Positions 1 through 6,591 of a DNA stretch of 13,632 nucleotides are shown piece by piece. The DNA lies in contig JAJRYW010000577.1 of NCBI GenBank assembly GCA_024275555.1, forward strand, positions 1-13,632. The letters are read 5' to 3'. The stretch's first letter is position 1, and each line of letters starts with the position of its first letter. Made by a program: the position numbers and the translations under genes. The notes beneath the pieces were generated by a model, which was not told the DNA's origin, made no database searches, and was given only the letters and a program-made list of their open reading frames with translations. The DNA is from Calditrichota bacterium (GTDB taxonomy: Bacteria; Calditrichota; Calditrichia; RBG-13-44-9; J075).

Positions 1-3
1 ATA

Positions 4-411
4 TCATTCGACGTCTAAATCATTCATCTTGCACCATTCCAATAACCCGGCTTTCATCCTTTGATCCTGGTATTCATGCCATTGATCAAGCAAGTTAAGA
101 GATGCTAATAACGTCTTGTAGCGGTGATATGCCCCTCTTTTGCGAAAAAAATACTCGACGTCATCAATTCTTTCCGGAATGTGCTCCCATACAAAGTTAA
201 AAACTAATTCTTTACCAAGTCCTAATTCATTTTGATGTGGTATTTCAATATAATCAGCACTATCCATATCTTCCGGAAAGTCGCTCTCACCGGTCATATC
301 CGAGCTGTAGTATATTTTTCCGGTTTTCCTGTTCAAAACCGCATGATGCATTTCGGGCATATCAGAGCTCACAAAATGGAATGCATTTTCGATTTCACTA
401 AAGCTAATCAT
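4..411 (-). CDS. UPF0158 family protein of unknown function
   Basis: This complete 135-residue protein resembles the UPF0158 family, whose function is not established. It is acidic and soluble-looking, with no signal peptide or membrane segment. The family-like part is the C-terminal half: a run of aromatic and charged residues around 'FFRKRGAYHRYKTLL', then 'LLDQWHEYQDQRMK' and a closing 'LLEWCKMNDLDVE'. The start is well supported, because on the minus strand an AGGAGG (complement of 417-422) sits 5 nt before the ATG. It lies 43 bp downstream of maeB on the same strand and could be co-transcribed, but its composition differs sharply: I count about 159 G+C in positions 1-411 (about 39%), while 60-nt samples of maeB and hisD reach 73-75%. 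This may mean recent acquisition or only weak selection on composition. The family call comes from recognition of sequence style and is fairly secure; no function can be assigned. Confidence 0.8.
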   Translation of the reverse strand: MISFSEIENAFHFVSSDMPEMHHAVLNRKTGKIYYSSDMTGESDFPEDMDSADYIEIPHQNELGLGKELVFNFVWEHIPERIDDVEYFFRKRGAYHRYKTLLASLNLLDQWHEYQDQRMKAGLLEWCKMNDLDVE

Positions 412-416
412 AGCAT

Positions 417-422
417 CCTCCT
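417..422 (-). promoter_or_regulatory. Strong ribosome binding site of the UPF0158 gene
   Basis: The minus strand reads AGGAGG here, 5 nt ahead of the ATG at 411. It fixes the start codon of the small downstream gene and shows that it is translated independently of maeB, which ends at 455. Confidence 0.75.
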
Positions 423-454
423 ATTATGATTGTTGCTCTTCATATTCGTTCCTG

Positions 455-2719
455 TTAAACCCCTCCGGCCTGGGCGTCCAGCACGGCAATGGCAGTCATA
501 TTGACCACGTCGATCTCATCGAAATCGCCGATTTGCAGCACGTGCACCGGCTTGCGCATGCCGATCAGGATGGGCCCCACCGCCGCGGCGTTCCCCAACC
601 GTTTCAGCAGTTTGTAGGCCACGTTGCCGGTTTCCAGGTTGGGGAAGATCAGCACATTGGCCCCGCCCTTACCGGCCAATTCGCTGAACGGGTAAACCTC
701 ATCCAAAATTTTGGGGGTCACGGCCGTATCGGCTTGCATCTCGCCGTCAATAACAATTTCCAGGCCGCGCTGTTTGACCATCTCGGTCGCCCGGCGCACT
801 TTATCTGCTAAGGGGTGGCGCGAACTGCCGAAGTCGGAGAAAGAGATCATGGCCACGCGGGGATCAAACCCGAACCGCTGCACCTCCCGCGAGGCCAGGA
901 TGGCAATTTCCGCCAAATCCTCGGCGGTCGGCTCGATGTTCACCGTGGCGTCGGCAAAGAAGATCACCCGGTCTTTGAATATCATCATGTATAACCCGGC
1001 CACTTTTTTCACTTCCGGCCGCACCCCGATAATCTGCAGGGCCGGTCGGATCACCTCCGAGTAGTGTTTGGTCAGCCCGGCCACCAGGCCGTCTGCCGCG
1101 CCGGTGTGCACCATCATGGTGGCAAAATAGGTGTAATTCCGGATCAACCGCTGGGCTTCCTGGCGGATCATTCCCTTGCGGCGGCGCAGTTTGTAAAACT
1201 TTTCCGCATAATCGGCCAAATCCGGAAAATTATCCGGGTGTACAATATCCACGCTATTGTGGATATTTAAATTGAGCTGTTCCATCTTTTGTTTGATGAC
1301 CTCCGGACGTCCCACCAGCACCGGGTGGGCCAGGTATTCGCTTACCACAATTTCGCAGGCTTTTAAGATTGCCGGCTCCTCGCCTTCCGGGTAAACAATC
1401 CGCTTCGGCGCTTTCTTGGCTTTGTTGATGAACACCCGCATGACCTGGCGGGTCATCCCCAGGCGGTTCTCCAGTTTCTCGCGGTACTCATCCAGGTCAA
1501 TTTGGACCCGGGCCACACCGGTATCGATGGCCGCTTTGGCCACCGCGACCGTTTCCCAGAGCAGCACCCGGGGATCGAACGGCTTGGGGATAAGATATTC
1601 CGGGCCAAACTCCAGGTGAGCGCCGCCGTACGCCTGCATCACCGAATAGGGCACGGGTTCGCGGGCTAATTCCGCCAACGCCCGGGAAGCGGCAACTTTC
1701 ATCTCCTCGTTAATTTGCCGGGCCCGCACATCCAGGGCGCCCCGAAAAATAAAGGGGAAGCCCAGCACATTATTAATTTGATTGGGATAGTCGGAACGGC
1801 CGGTGGCCATAATCACATCGGAACGGGCCGCTTTGGCGTCCTCGTAGGTAATTTCCGGGTCCGGATTGGCCATGGCAAAAATAATCGGCTTAGCGGCCAT
1901 GGATTGCACCATCTCTTTGGTTAAAATATTCGCCACCGACAGCCCGGCAAAGACATCGGCGCCTTTCAGCGCATCCGCCAGGGTGCGCGCCTTAGTCTCC
2001 CGGGCAAATTCTTCCTTGAGCGGATTCATCCCCCTGGTGCGCCCTTTGTAAATCACCCCTTTGCTGTCGACCATGGTGATATGTTCCGGCCGTGCGCCCA
2101 ATTGGATGTAAAAGCGGGCGCAGGCAATTCCGGCCGCGCCGGTGCCGTTAAAGACGATCTTCACCTCTTCGATTTTTTTACCGGCCAGGTAGAGAGCGTT
2201 GAGCAATCCGGCCCCGGAGATGATGGCCGTGCCGTGCTGATCATCATGGAACACCGGGATGTTCATCTGCTTTTTCAACTCCTCCTCAATGTAAAAACAC
2301 TCCGGCGATTTGATATCCTCCAGGTTGATGCCGCCGAAGGTCGGTTCCAGGAGCTTGACCGTGCGGATAATGTCATCGGGGTCCTGGGTGTCCAGCTCCA
2401 GGTCGAACACATCGATATCGGCAAAGCGTTTGAAGAGCACTCCCTTGCCTTCCATCACCGGTTTCCCGGCCGCCGCCCCGATATTGCCCAGGCCCAATAC
2501 GGCGCTGCCATTGCTGACCACCGCCACCAGGTTGCTCTTGGCGGTATATTTATAGACGTCCTCCGGGTTCTTCTCAATCAACAAACACGGCGCGGCCACT
2601 CCCGGCGTATAGGCCAGCGATAAATCGTGCTGGGTAATACAAGGTTTGGTGGGAGAAACTTCAATCTTCCCGGGACGCCCCTGGGTATGGTAGGTTAAGG
2701 CCTCTTTTTTGTAATCCAT
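455..2719 (-). CDS. maeB: NADP-dependent malic enzyme with C-terminal phosphotransacetylase-like domain
   Basis: The protein oxidatively decarboxylates malate to pyruvate with NAD(P)+, an anaplerotic and NADPH-supplying cytoplasmic step. At 754 residues it matches the usual length of MaeB-type hybrid enzymes. The malic-enzyme part covers about residues 1-420. Tyr37 in 'LAYTPGVA' and Lys92 in 'MEGKGVLFK' are the expected catalytic pair; Glu134 and Asp135 in 'GGINLEDIKSPEC' and Asp160 in 'FHDDQHGTA' are the metal ligands; 'GTGAAG' at 192-197 is the dinucleotide loop. From about residue 430 to the end the sequence reads as a phosphate acetyl/butyryltransferase-type domain ('RIVYPEGEEPAILKA', 'GAADGLVAGL', 'FPNLETGNVAYKLLKRL'). 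In known MaeB proteins this domain usually has an acetyl-CoA-sensing regulatory role rather than transferase activity. AAGGAG (complement of 2725-2730) precedes the ATG by 5 nt. No frame damage is visible. Confidence 0.95.
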   Translation of the reverse strand: MDYKKEALTYHTQGRPGKIEVSPTKPCITQHDLSLAYTPGVAAPCLLIEKNPEDVYKYTAKSNLVAVVSNGSAVLGLGNIGAAAGKPVMEGKGVLFKRFADIDVFDLELDTQDPDDIIRTVKLLEPTFGGINLEDIKSPECFYIEEELKKQMNIPVFHDDQHGTAIISGAGLLNALYLAGKKIEEVKIVFNGTGAAGIACARFYIQLGARPEHITMVDSKGVIYKGRTRGMNPLKEEFARETKARTLADALKGADVFAGLSVANILTKEMVQSMAAKPIIFAMANPDPEITYEDAKAARSDVIMATGRSDYPNQINNVLGFPFIFRGALDVRARQINEEMKVAASRALAELAREPVPYSVMQAYGGAHLEFGPEYLIPKPFDPRVLLWETVAVAKAAIDTGVARVQIDLDEYREKLENRLGMTRQVMRVFINKAKKAPKRIVYPEGEEPAILKACEIVVSEYLAHPVLVGRPEVIKQKMEQLNLNIHNSVDIVHPDNFPDLADYAEKFYKLRRRKGMIRQEAQRLIRNYTYFATMMVHTGAADGLVAGLTKHYSEVIRPALQIIGVRPEVKKVAGLYMMIFKDRVIFFADATVNIEPTAEDLAEIAILASREVQRFGFDPRVAMISFSDFGSSRHPLADKVRRATEMVKQRGLEIVIDGEMQADTAVTPKILDEVYPFSELAGKGGANVLIFPNLETGNVAYKLLKRLGNAAAVGPILIGMRKPVHVLQIGDFDEIDVVNMTAIAVLDAQAGGV

Positions 2720-2731
2720 GGCTGCTCCTTT

Positions 2732-2744
2732 CCGGAAATTCCGG
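2732..2744. repeat. Palindrome CCGGAAATTCCGG directly upstream of the maeB ribosome site
   Basis: A perfect inverted repeat (CCGGAA, one centre base, TTCCGG) lies immediately upstream of the maeB Shine-Dalgarno sequence. It could be a protein-binding operator, or a small RNA hairpin (five pairs with a 3-nt loop) bordering the ribosome site. Short palindromes also arise by chance in GC-rich DNA, so the functional reading is weak. Confidence 0.35.
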
Positions 2745-2985
2745 TTCGTTGGTTTATCTGATAGTGTTCAAAGTCCATCTCTGATTCAGGCGATCTTATT
2801 TACCGGGAAACATTGTTTTACATGTGCATCCGCGTAAAACCGATCCGCACTGCAATGGCGCCAATACCGCATCCCCCCGGACCAGGCAACAACCGCCGGA
2901 TATCGCTTAAAAAATATTGGCAGGGATTCGACATGGGGAAATTTCCTGTTTTCCAGGTACACGGCAAAATTGCTTCGCTGAACGT

Positions 2986-3000
2986 CAATAAAATTTATTG
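2986..3000. repeat. AT-rich palindrome CAATAAAATTTATTG
   Basis: This perfect inverted repeat has 7-bp arms around a single A. It lies about 285 bp from both maeB and the transporter start, in a stretch without genes. The geometry suits a dimeric regulator site, but nothing links it to a specific regulator. Confidence 0.35.
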
Positions 3001-3183
3001 AGGGATGGGAATTAAAGAAAGATAATTTAAATAAAGAGAAGGCGACTCCCGTTAAGACAGATTAACAACTCATGTTTGCGGCGGCGCCACAAGATCGCCG
3101 GCTCTTTCCTCCACAACCGGCACGGCGCTACTACTTGCCTGTTCCGAAATAGATCGTGTTTATGTGAGCTTCTTCACTGCCGG

Positions 3184-3208
3184 GGCCGGCTTTCCGGCCG
3201 TTAATTTT
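3184..3208 (+). other. GC-rich hairpin followed by a T-rich tract
   Basis: GGCCGG (3184-3189) pairs perfectly with CCGGCC (3194-3199) around a CTTT loop, and is followed by GTTAATTTT. The shape resembles a weak intrinsic terminator reading rightward, yet no rightward gene precedes it. It may instead act in the 5' leader of the transporter mRNA, or mark the end of a small transcript I cannot identify. Confidence 0.35.
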
Positions 3209-3214
3209 AGGCTT

Positions 3215-3232
3215 GGTTTACCATAATAAACC
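3215..3232. promoter_or_regulatory. Inverted repeat GGTTTA-N6-TAAACC, candidate operator
   Basis: Two perfect 6-bp arms separated by CCATAA lie about 54 bp before the start codon of the binding-protein gene. The repeat overlaps -10-like AT-rich sequences (CATAAT at 3222-3227; TATAAA at 3233-3238), a good place for a repressor site. No known operator consensus is recognised, so this rests on symmetry and location alone. Confidence 0.35.
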
Positions 3233-3285
3233 TATAAATTTGAGCATTTTTTACAGAGTAACGAGTCAATCACGTGGAGCCGGTT

Positions 3286-4134
3286 ATGCGTAATTTTTTT
3301 CTGATATTCTGGATCACAATTTCAATTGCCCAGGCGCAGACCTTTCGCTTTACGGCCATCCCGGATGAGGACATCTACCGCTTGCAGCAGCGATTTGACA
3401 AGATTGCCCAATACCTGGCCGAACAGTTGCAGGTGGAGGTGGAATACCTTCCGGTAAAGTCATATAGCGCCTCGGTGGCCGCCTTTAAAAACAACCAGGT
3501 GCAATTGGCCTGGTTTGGCGGATTATCCGGGGTGCGGGCCCGCCGGGCCGTTCCGGGAGCGCAGGCCATCGCCCAGGGCCTCGAGGATCAGCGCTTTGTC
3601 ACCTATTTTATTGCGCACCGGAGCGCCGGCATTTCCTATCGGGAAAAATTCCCGGAAAAAATTGCCGGGCGTACTTTTACGTTTGGTTCCAAAGGCTCCA
3701 CCTCCGGCCGATTGATGCCGGAGTATTTCATTCGCCGGCATTTCGGCAAATCTCCCCGGGAGGTTTTCCGGCGGGTTGGCTTCAGCGGCGACCACTCCAA
3801 GACCATCGCCCTGGTGCAGTCCGGGAGCTACCGGGTCGGAGCAGTTAACTACAAGGTCTGGGAGAATGAATTGAAGGCGGGAAAGATCGACACTGCCCTG
3901 GTGCATATCATCTGGAAAACCCCGCCGTATGTGGATTACAACTGGACCATCCGCCCGGATGTGGAAGCAAGCTTCGGGGAGGGCTTTATCGAAAAAGTGC
4001 GGCAGGCCCTGCTGAATTTATCCGACCCGGATTTATTGGCCTCTTTCCCGCGGCAGAAATTCATCCCGGCGGATAACGAACTCTACCGGCCCATCCTGGA
4101 AACCGCCATTCAAATCGGATTAATCGATCATTAA
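3286..4134 (+). CDS. PhnD-family ABC transporter substrate-binding protein, putative selenate type
   Basis: This is the periplasmic binding component of an ABC importer. The chosen ATG at 3286 has GGAG 6 nt upstream and begins directly with a signal peptide ('MRNFFLIFWITISIAQA', cleavage likely after AQA at about residue 17), so I prefer it to the GTG at 3274. The mature part starts 'QTFRFTAIPDED' and continues with 'VQLAWFGGLSGVRARRAVPG', 'FTFGSKGSTSGRLMPEYF', 'RVGFSGDHSKTIALVQSG' and 'VGAVNYKVWENEL'. These phrases match the PhnD-like branch named 'putative selenate ABC transporter binding protein', a name given largely because of neighbouring selenium genes in other genomes. No selenium gene is visible here, so the oxyanion or phosphonate actually bound is open. 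The length (282 residues) is normal. It is the first gene of a three-gene unit with an 11-nt gap to the ATPase. Confidence 0.88.
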   Translation: MRNFFLIFWITISIAQAQTFRFTAIPDEDIYRLQQRFDKIAQYLAEQLQVEVEYLPVKSYSASVAAFKNNQVQLAWFGGLSGVRARRAVPGAQAIAQGLEDQRFVTYFIAHRSAGISYREKFPEKIAGRTFTFGSKGSTSGRLMPEYFIRRHFGKSPREVFRRVGFSGDHSKTIALVQSGSYRVGAVNYKVWENELKAGKIDTALVHIIWKTPPYVDYNWTIRPDVEASFGEGFIEKVRQALLNLSDPDLLASFPRQKFIPADNELYRPILETAIQIGLIDH

Positions 4135-4145
4135 CCGGAGCAATG

Positions 4146-4805
4146 ATGGCACTCTTTGAACTCCGGGACATCTCGATCTCCTACGGAAAAACCCGGGCGC
4201 TGGAGGGAATTTCCCTCACGGTGTCTCCGGGCCAAAAAGTAGCGCTGATCGGGCCGAGCGGAGCCGGGAAAACCACCCTGCTGCGCACATTATATCAAAC
4301 CCTTCCGGAGCGCTGCGCTTTTATTCATCAGGATTATTCCCTGGTTCCCCAGTTATCGGTGTTCCACAACGTATATGCAGGACGGTTGGACCGGCATTCG
4401 ACCCTGTACAATTTGCGCAACCTGGTGCGGCCCTGCAAAACGGAGTGGAAAGCCGTGCAACAGGTGCTGGAACGGCTGGGGCTGCCGGAAAAAATCAGCC
4501 AAAAAGCAGCGGCGCTTTCCGGCGGGCAACAGCAGCGCGTCGCCGTGGCCCGGGCGCTCTACCAGCAGAGCCCGGTTTTGTTAGCCGATGAACCGGTGGC
4601 AGCCGTAGACCCCCATCAATCCGGAAGAGTGCTGGAAACCATGCTGGCAAGTGTGGAAACGGCCGTGATCGCGCTTCATTCGGTAGACCTGGCCTTGCAA
4701 TTCTTTCCGCGCATCATCGGCCTCCGGGAAGGCAAGGTGTTTTTTGACCTCCCGGCCCCAAAAGTCACCCAAACCCGGCTGAAGGACCTCTTTCTGCCGT
4801 GCTGA
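4146..4805 (+). CDS. PhnC-like ABC transporter ATP-binding protein, short form
   Basis: This cytoplasmic ATPase would power the importer. Numbered from the second of two adjacent ATGs (4146, 5 nt after GGAG; the first, at 4143, is only 2 nt away), it has 219 residues. Walker A is 'GPSGAGKTT' at 36-44 with Lys42, the Q-loop Gln is at 62, the signature 'LSGGQQQ' is at 124-130, Walker B ends in Asp148-Glu149, and the switch His is at 178, so all catalytic parts are present. Only about 20 residues separate the Walker A lysine from the Q-loop glutamine, where ordinary PhnC-like ATPases have roughly twice that; the antiparallel beta subdomain seems largely missing. The reading frame is otherwise clean, so this looks like a subfamily trait rather than damage. 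It lies 11 nt after the binding-protein gene and overlaps the permease gene by 7 nt. Confidence 0.9.
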   Translation: MALFELRDISISYGKTRALEGISLTVSPGQKVALIGPSGAGKTTLLRTLYQTLPERCAFIHQDYSLVPQLSVFHNVYAGRLDRHSTLYNLRNLVRPCKTEWKAVQQVLERLGLPEKISQKAAALSGGQQQRVAVARALYQQSPVLLADEPVAAVDPHQSGRVLETMLASVETAVIALHSVDLALQFFPRIIGLREGKVFFDLPAPKVTQTRLKDLFLPC

Positions 4806-6286
4806 GAATCAGTCTCTATTTCCTGGCGATCGGCGTATTCTGCCTGTTTTTGGCTGACATCGAAATCTCCACGCTTAACCCCTGGCTGGAAGTGCAACGC
4901 CTGCTTGCCGGCGTCCTCGCCCCCGATGTGACGGTGCTCTATCAATTCCGTCTTTCCCTGTTAAACACGGTGACCTTTGCGCTCACCGGCATCTTTTTCA
5001 GCGTTGCCGCCGGGGCGGTATTGGCCATGTTCTACCGCTACCGGGCGGTACGTTTATTCTGCGCGTTCACCCGCTCCATCCACGAAATTTTCTGGGCGTT
5101 TTTATTCATCCCGGTGGTGGGATTGAACGCGCTGTGCGGCGTGCTGGCAATCGCCATTCCCTATTCCGGTATTTTTGCTAAAGTGTATACGGAAATTTTC
5201 CAGGAGAGCGATTCGCGCCCCTGGCGGGCGTTGCCGGAGCGAAGCAGCCGATTGAGCACATTTTTCTACGGGATGCTGCCGGTTGCTTATCAGCGTTTAA
5301 AGAGCTACACTTCCTACCGGTTCGAGTGCGCCTTGCGCTCCAGCGCCGTGCTGGGCTTTATCGGGCTGCCCACCCTGGGCTTCCACCTGGAATCGGCGTT
5401 CCGGCAGGGGCATTACGCCCAGGCGGCAGCCATGCTCTACTTTTTTTATTTGCTTATCGCAACCCTTAAATACTGGCTCAAACCGCGGCTGGTCCCGCTC
5501 TATATCATCGTTGCCCTGGTGCTGATTTCCCCGGATGTTCATTTTTCCGGGGAAAATTTGCTGCGCTTTTTCAGCTACGAAATTTTTCCCTGGCCGATGC
5601 GCCGGGACGGTTTTTTAGACGGCAGCCGGAGCCTGCATTTTTCCGCCCAGGAAGTTTTTCACTGGGGGCTATCGATTTTGAAGAACGAGGGACTTCCGGG
5701 TCTCGGGAACACTATCCTCCTGACTCAACTGGCCCTGGCCGGAACCGGGCTGTTTACCCTGCTCGCCTTTCCGCTGGCCTCGCGTCATTTCTTCCGCCGG
5801 GGGATAAACCGCTGGGCGCGCCTGGCGCTGGTGGTCTTGCGCACCACCCCGGAGTACATCCTGGCCTACCTCTTTGTGCAGCTCTGGGGCCCTTCGATGC
5901 TGCCGGCCGTCATCGCCCTGCTGCTCCACAACGGTGGAATCCTGGCCCACTTAAGCAGCCACATTGCCGACCAGCTTTCCCTCCGGCCGGATGCGCCCCG
6001 CCGGAGAACCGACCGCTACGGATTCGAAATCCTTCCGCGCATCTACGGACAATTTTTAGCCTTTTTGTTTTACCGCTGGGAGGTGATTATGCGCGAATCG
6101 GCCATCCTGGGAATATTGGGCGTCTACACCCTGGGATTTTTTATCGACAGCGCCATTGCCGACGACCGGGTTGACAAAGCCCTTTTCCTGATCCTGCTTA
6201 CCGCCGGGGTAAACATGATCATTGATATGCTTTCCCAAATCATCCGGCGGCGGATTAAAATCTCCCATAAACTGATGACCCATTAG
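4799..6286 (+). CDS. ABC transporter permease, two PhnE-like halves fused in one chain
   Basis: This inner-membrane protein forms the channel of the importer. It has 495 residues, about twice a single PhnE permease, and carries two copies of the cytoplasmic coupling-loop pattern: 'FECALRSSAVLGFIGLPTLGF' type sequence at about 175-195 and 'WEVIMRESAILGILGVYTLGF' type at about 427-447. Each half also has the preceding permease phrase ('SIHEIFWAFLFIPVVGLN' at 93-110; 'RTTPEYILAYLFVQLWGPS' at 348-366). Hydrophobic segments occur near 5-20, 52-78, 97-125, 208-222, 232-245, 303-327, 340-375 and 460-482. One chain could supply both halves of the channel. The GTG start at 4799 overlaps the ATPase stop, suggesting translational coupling; the nearest AAGGA (4782-4786) is rather far at 12 nt. 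No other permease gene lies nearby, in agreement with the fusion. Confidence 0.88.
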   Translation: MLRISLYFLAIGVFCLFLADIEISTLNPWLEVQRLLAGVLAPDVTVLYQFRLSLLNTVTFALTGIFFSVAAGAVLAMFYRYRAVRLFCAFTRSIHEIFWAFLFIPVVGLNALCGVLAIAIPYSGIFAKVYTEIFQESDSRPWRALPERSSRLSTFFYGMLPVAYQRLKSYTSYRFECALRSSAVLGFIGLPTLGFHLESAFRQGHYAQAAAMLYFFYLLIATLKYWLKPRLVPLYIIVALVLISPDVHFSGENLLRFFSYEIFPWPMRRDGFLDGSRSLHFSAQEVFHWGLSILKNEGLPGLGNTILLTQLALAGTGLFTLLAFPLASRHFFRRGINRWARLALVVLRTTPEYILAYLFVQLWGPSMLPAVIALLLHNGGILAHLSSHIADQLSLRPDAPRRRTDRYGFEILPRIYGQFLAFLFYRWEVIMRESAILGILGVYTLGFFIDSAIADDRVDKALFLILLTAGVNMIIDMLSQIIRRRIKISHKLMTH

Positions 6287-6383
6287 GCGCACAGGGGGCG
6301 GGCGCCGGCAAATATTGACACGTGAATTAGTTTCCGAAAAACTGAAATGTATTTGTGTAGTTGCCTTCAAGCAATAGTAATGT

Positions 6384-6480
6384 CCCCCCTTAATCCCCCG
6401 TTCGGCTGAGCTCACGACGAAGCCCGAAATCGGTGGGAAACCGGCCGCCCTCCCCGATTTCGGGGAGGGCCGGGGTGGGG
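6384..6480. repeat. GC-rich palindromic block resembling a dispersed intergenic repeat
   Basis: The block opens with a C-rich end (CCCCCC-TTAAT-CCCCC, 6384-6399) and closes with a G-rich end (CCGGGGTGGGG, to 6480), so the two ends are roughly complementary. Inside, GCCCTCCCCG (6447-6456) pairs perfectly with CGGGGAGGGC (6461-6470) around ATTT. CCGAAATCGG (6424-6433) is the exact complement of CCGATTTCGG inside that hairpin, giving alternative pairings. TTCG...CGAA brackets the segment 6401-6421. Such C-rich/G-rich ended intergenic palindromes are often dispersed repeats, but I see only one copy here. The hairpin could also help end transcription of the ABC operon. Confidence 0.45.
6447..6470 (+). 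other. Ten-base-pair perfect GC hairpin downstream of the ABC operon
   Basis: A 10-bp stem with a 4-nt ATTT loop is followed by GC-rich sequence, not a T-run, so it does not fit a classical intrinsic terminator. It may protect the 3' end of the transporter mRNA or simply be part of the repeat block that contains it. Confidence 0.5.
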
Positions 6481-6579
6481 AATTTCTGGACGCCGGCTTT
6501 TTTTGCACGACCCTTTTATTCACTCCCGGCGAACTTTATCTTACCGGCATCGTTTGTGCAAGATGAGATGGACAACGCC

Positions 6580-6584
6580 GGAGG
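6580..6584 (+). promoter_or_regulatory. GGAGG ribosome site deciding a TTG start at 6592
   Basis: GGAGG stands 7 nt before TTG at 6592, an ideal distance. The in-frame ATG at 6568 and the longer extension to 6433 have no comparable site. Starting at 6592 puts Lys-Lys and a hydrophobic stretch exactly at the N-terminus, as a signal peptide requires. Confidence 0.65.
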
Positions 6585-6591
6585 CAAAGAG

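Larger units (their letters stand above)
2720..3285. other. Divergent intergenic region between maeB and the ABC importer
   Basis: This stretch of about 560 bp must hold the promoters for both maeB (leftward) and the ABC transporter (rightward). I see no convincing gene or tRNA. It holds a 13-nt palindrome next to the maeB ribosome site (2732-2744), an AT-rich palindrome (2986-3000), a GC-rich hairpin followed by a T-rich stretch (3184-3208) and an inverted repeat close to the transporter start (3215-3232). I could not assign a convincing -35/-10 pair to either gene. Confidence 0.6.
6287..6591. other. Intergenic region with GC-rich palindromic sequence
   Basis: About 300 bp separate the permease gene from the next gene. 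The left part (to about 6380) is AT-richer and shows a lone TTGACA at 6315-6320 without a matching -10. The middle (6384-6480) is a very GC-rich, palindromic block described separately. The right part is T-rich, with CCGGC followed by seven T at 6494-6505. No gene is supported; rightward reading-frame extensions into this block are probably not translated. Confidence 0.6.

Noticed and set aside
2081..2623. 180-codon rightward frame opposite maeB
   Set aside because: It is antisense to conserved malic-enzyme motifs and has no independent support.
2813..3001. 62-codon rightward frame in the maeB-transporter gap
   Set aside because: It starts with TTG, has no ribosome site and resembles no known protein; it is better read as chance in non-coding DNA.
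6315..6320. Perfect TTGACA as a promoter for the gene at 6592
   Set aside because: No -10-like hexamer stands 16-18 bp downstream, so it was not called a promoter.
6433..6591. N-terminal extension of the winged-helix protein
   Set aside because: It runs through the palindromic GC-rich block, lacks a ribosome site and would bury the signal peptide.
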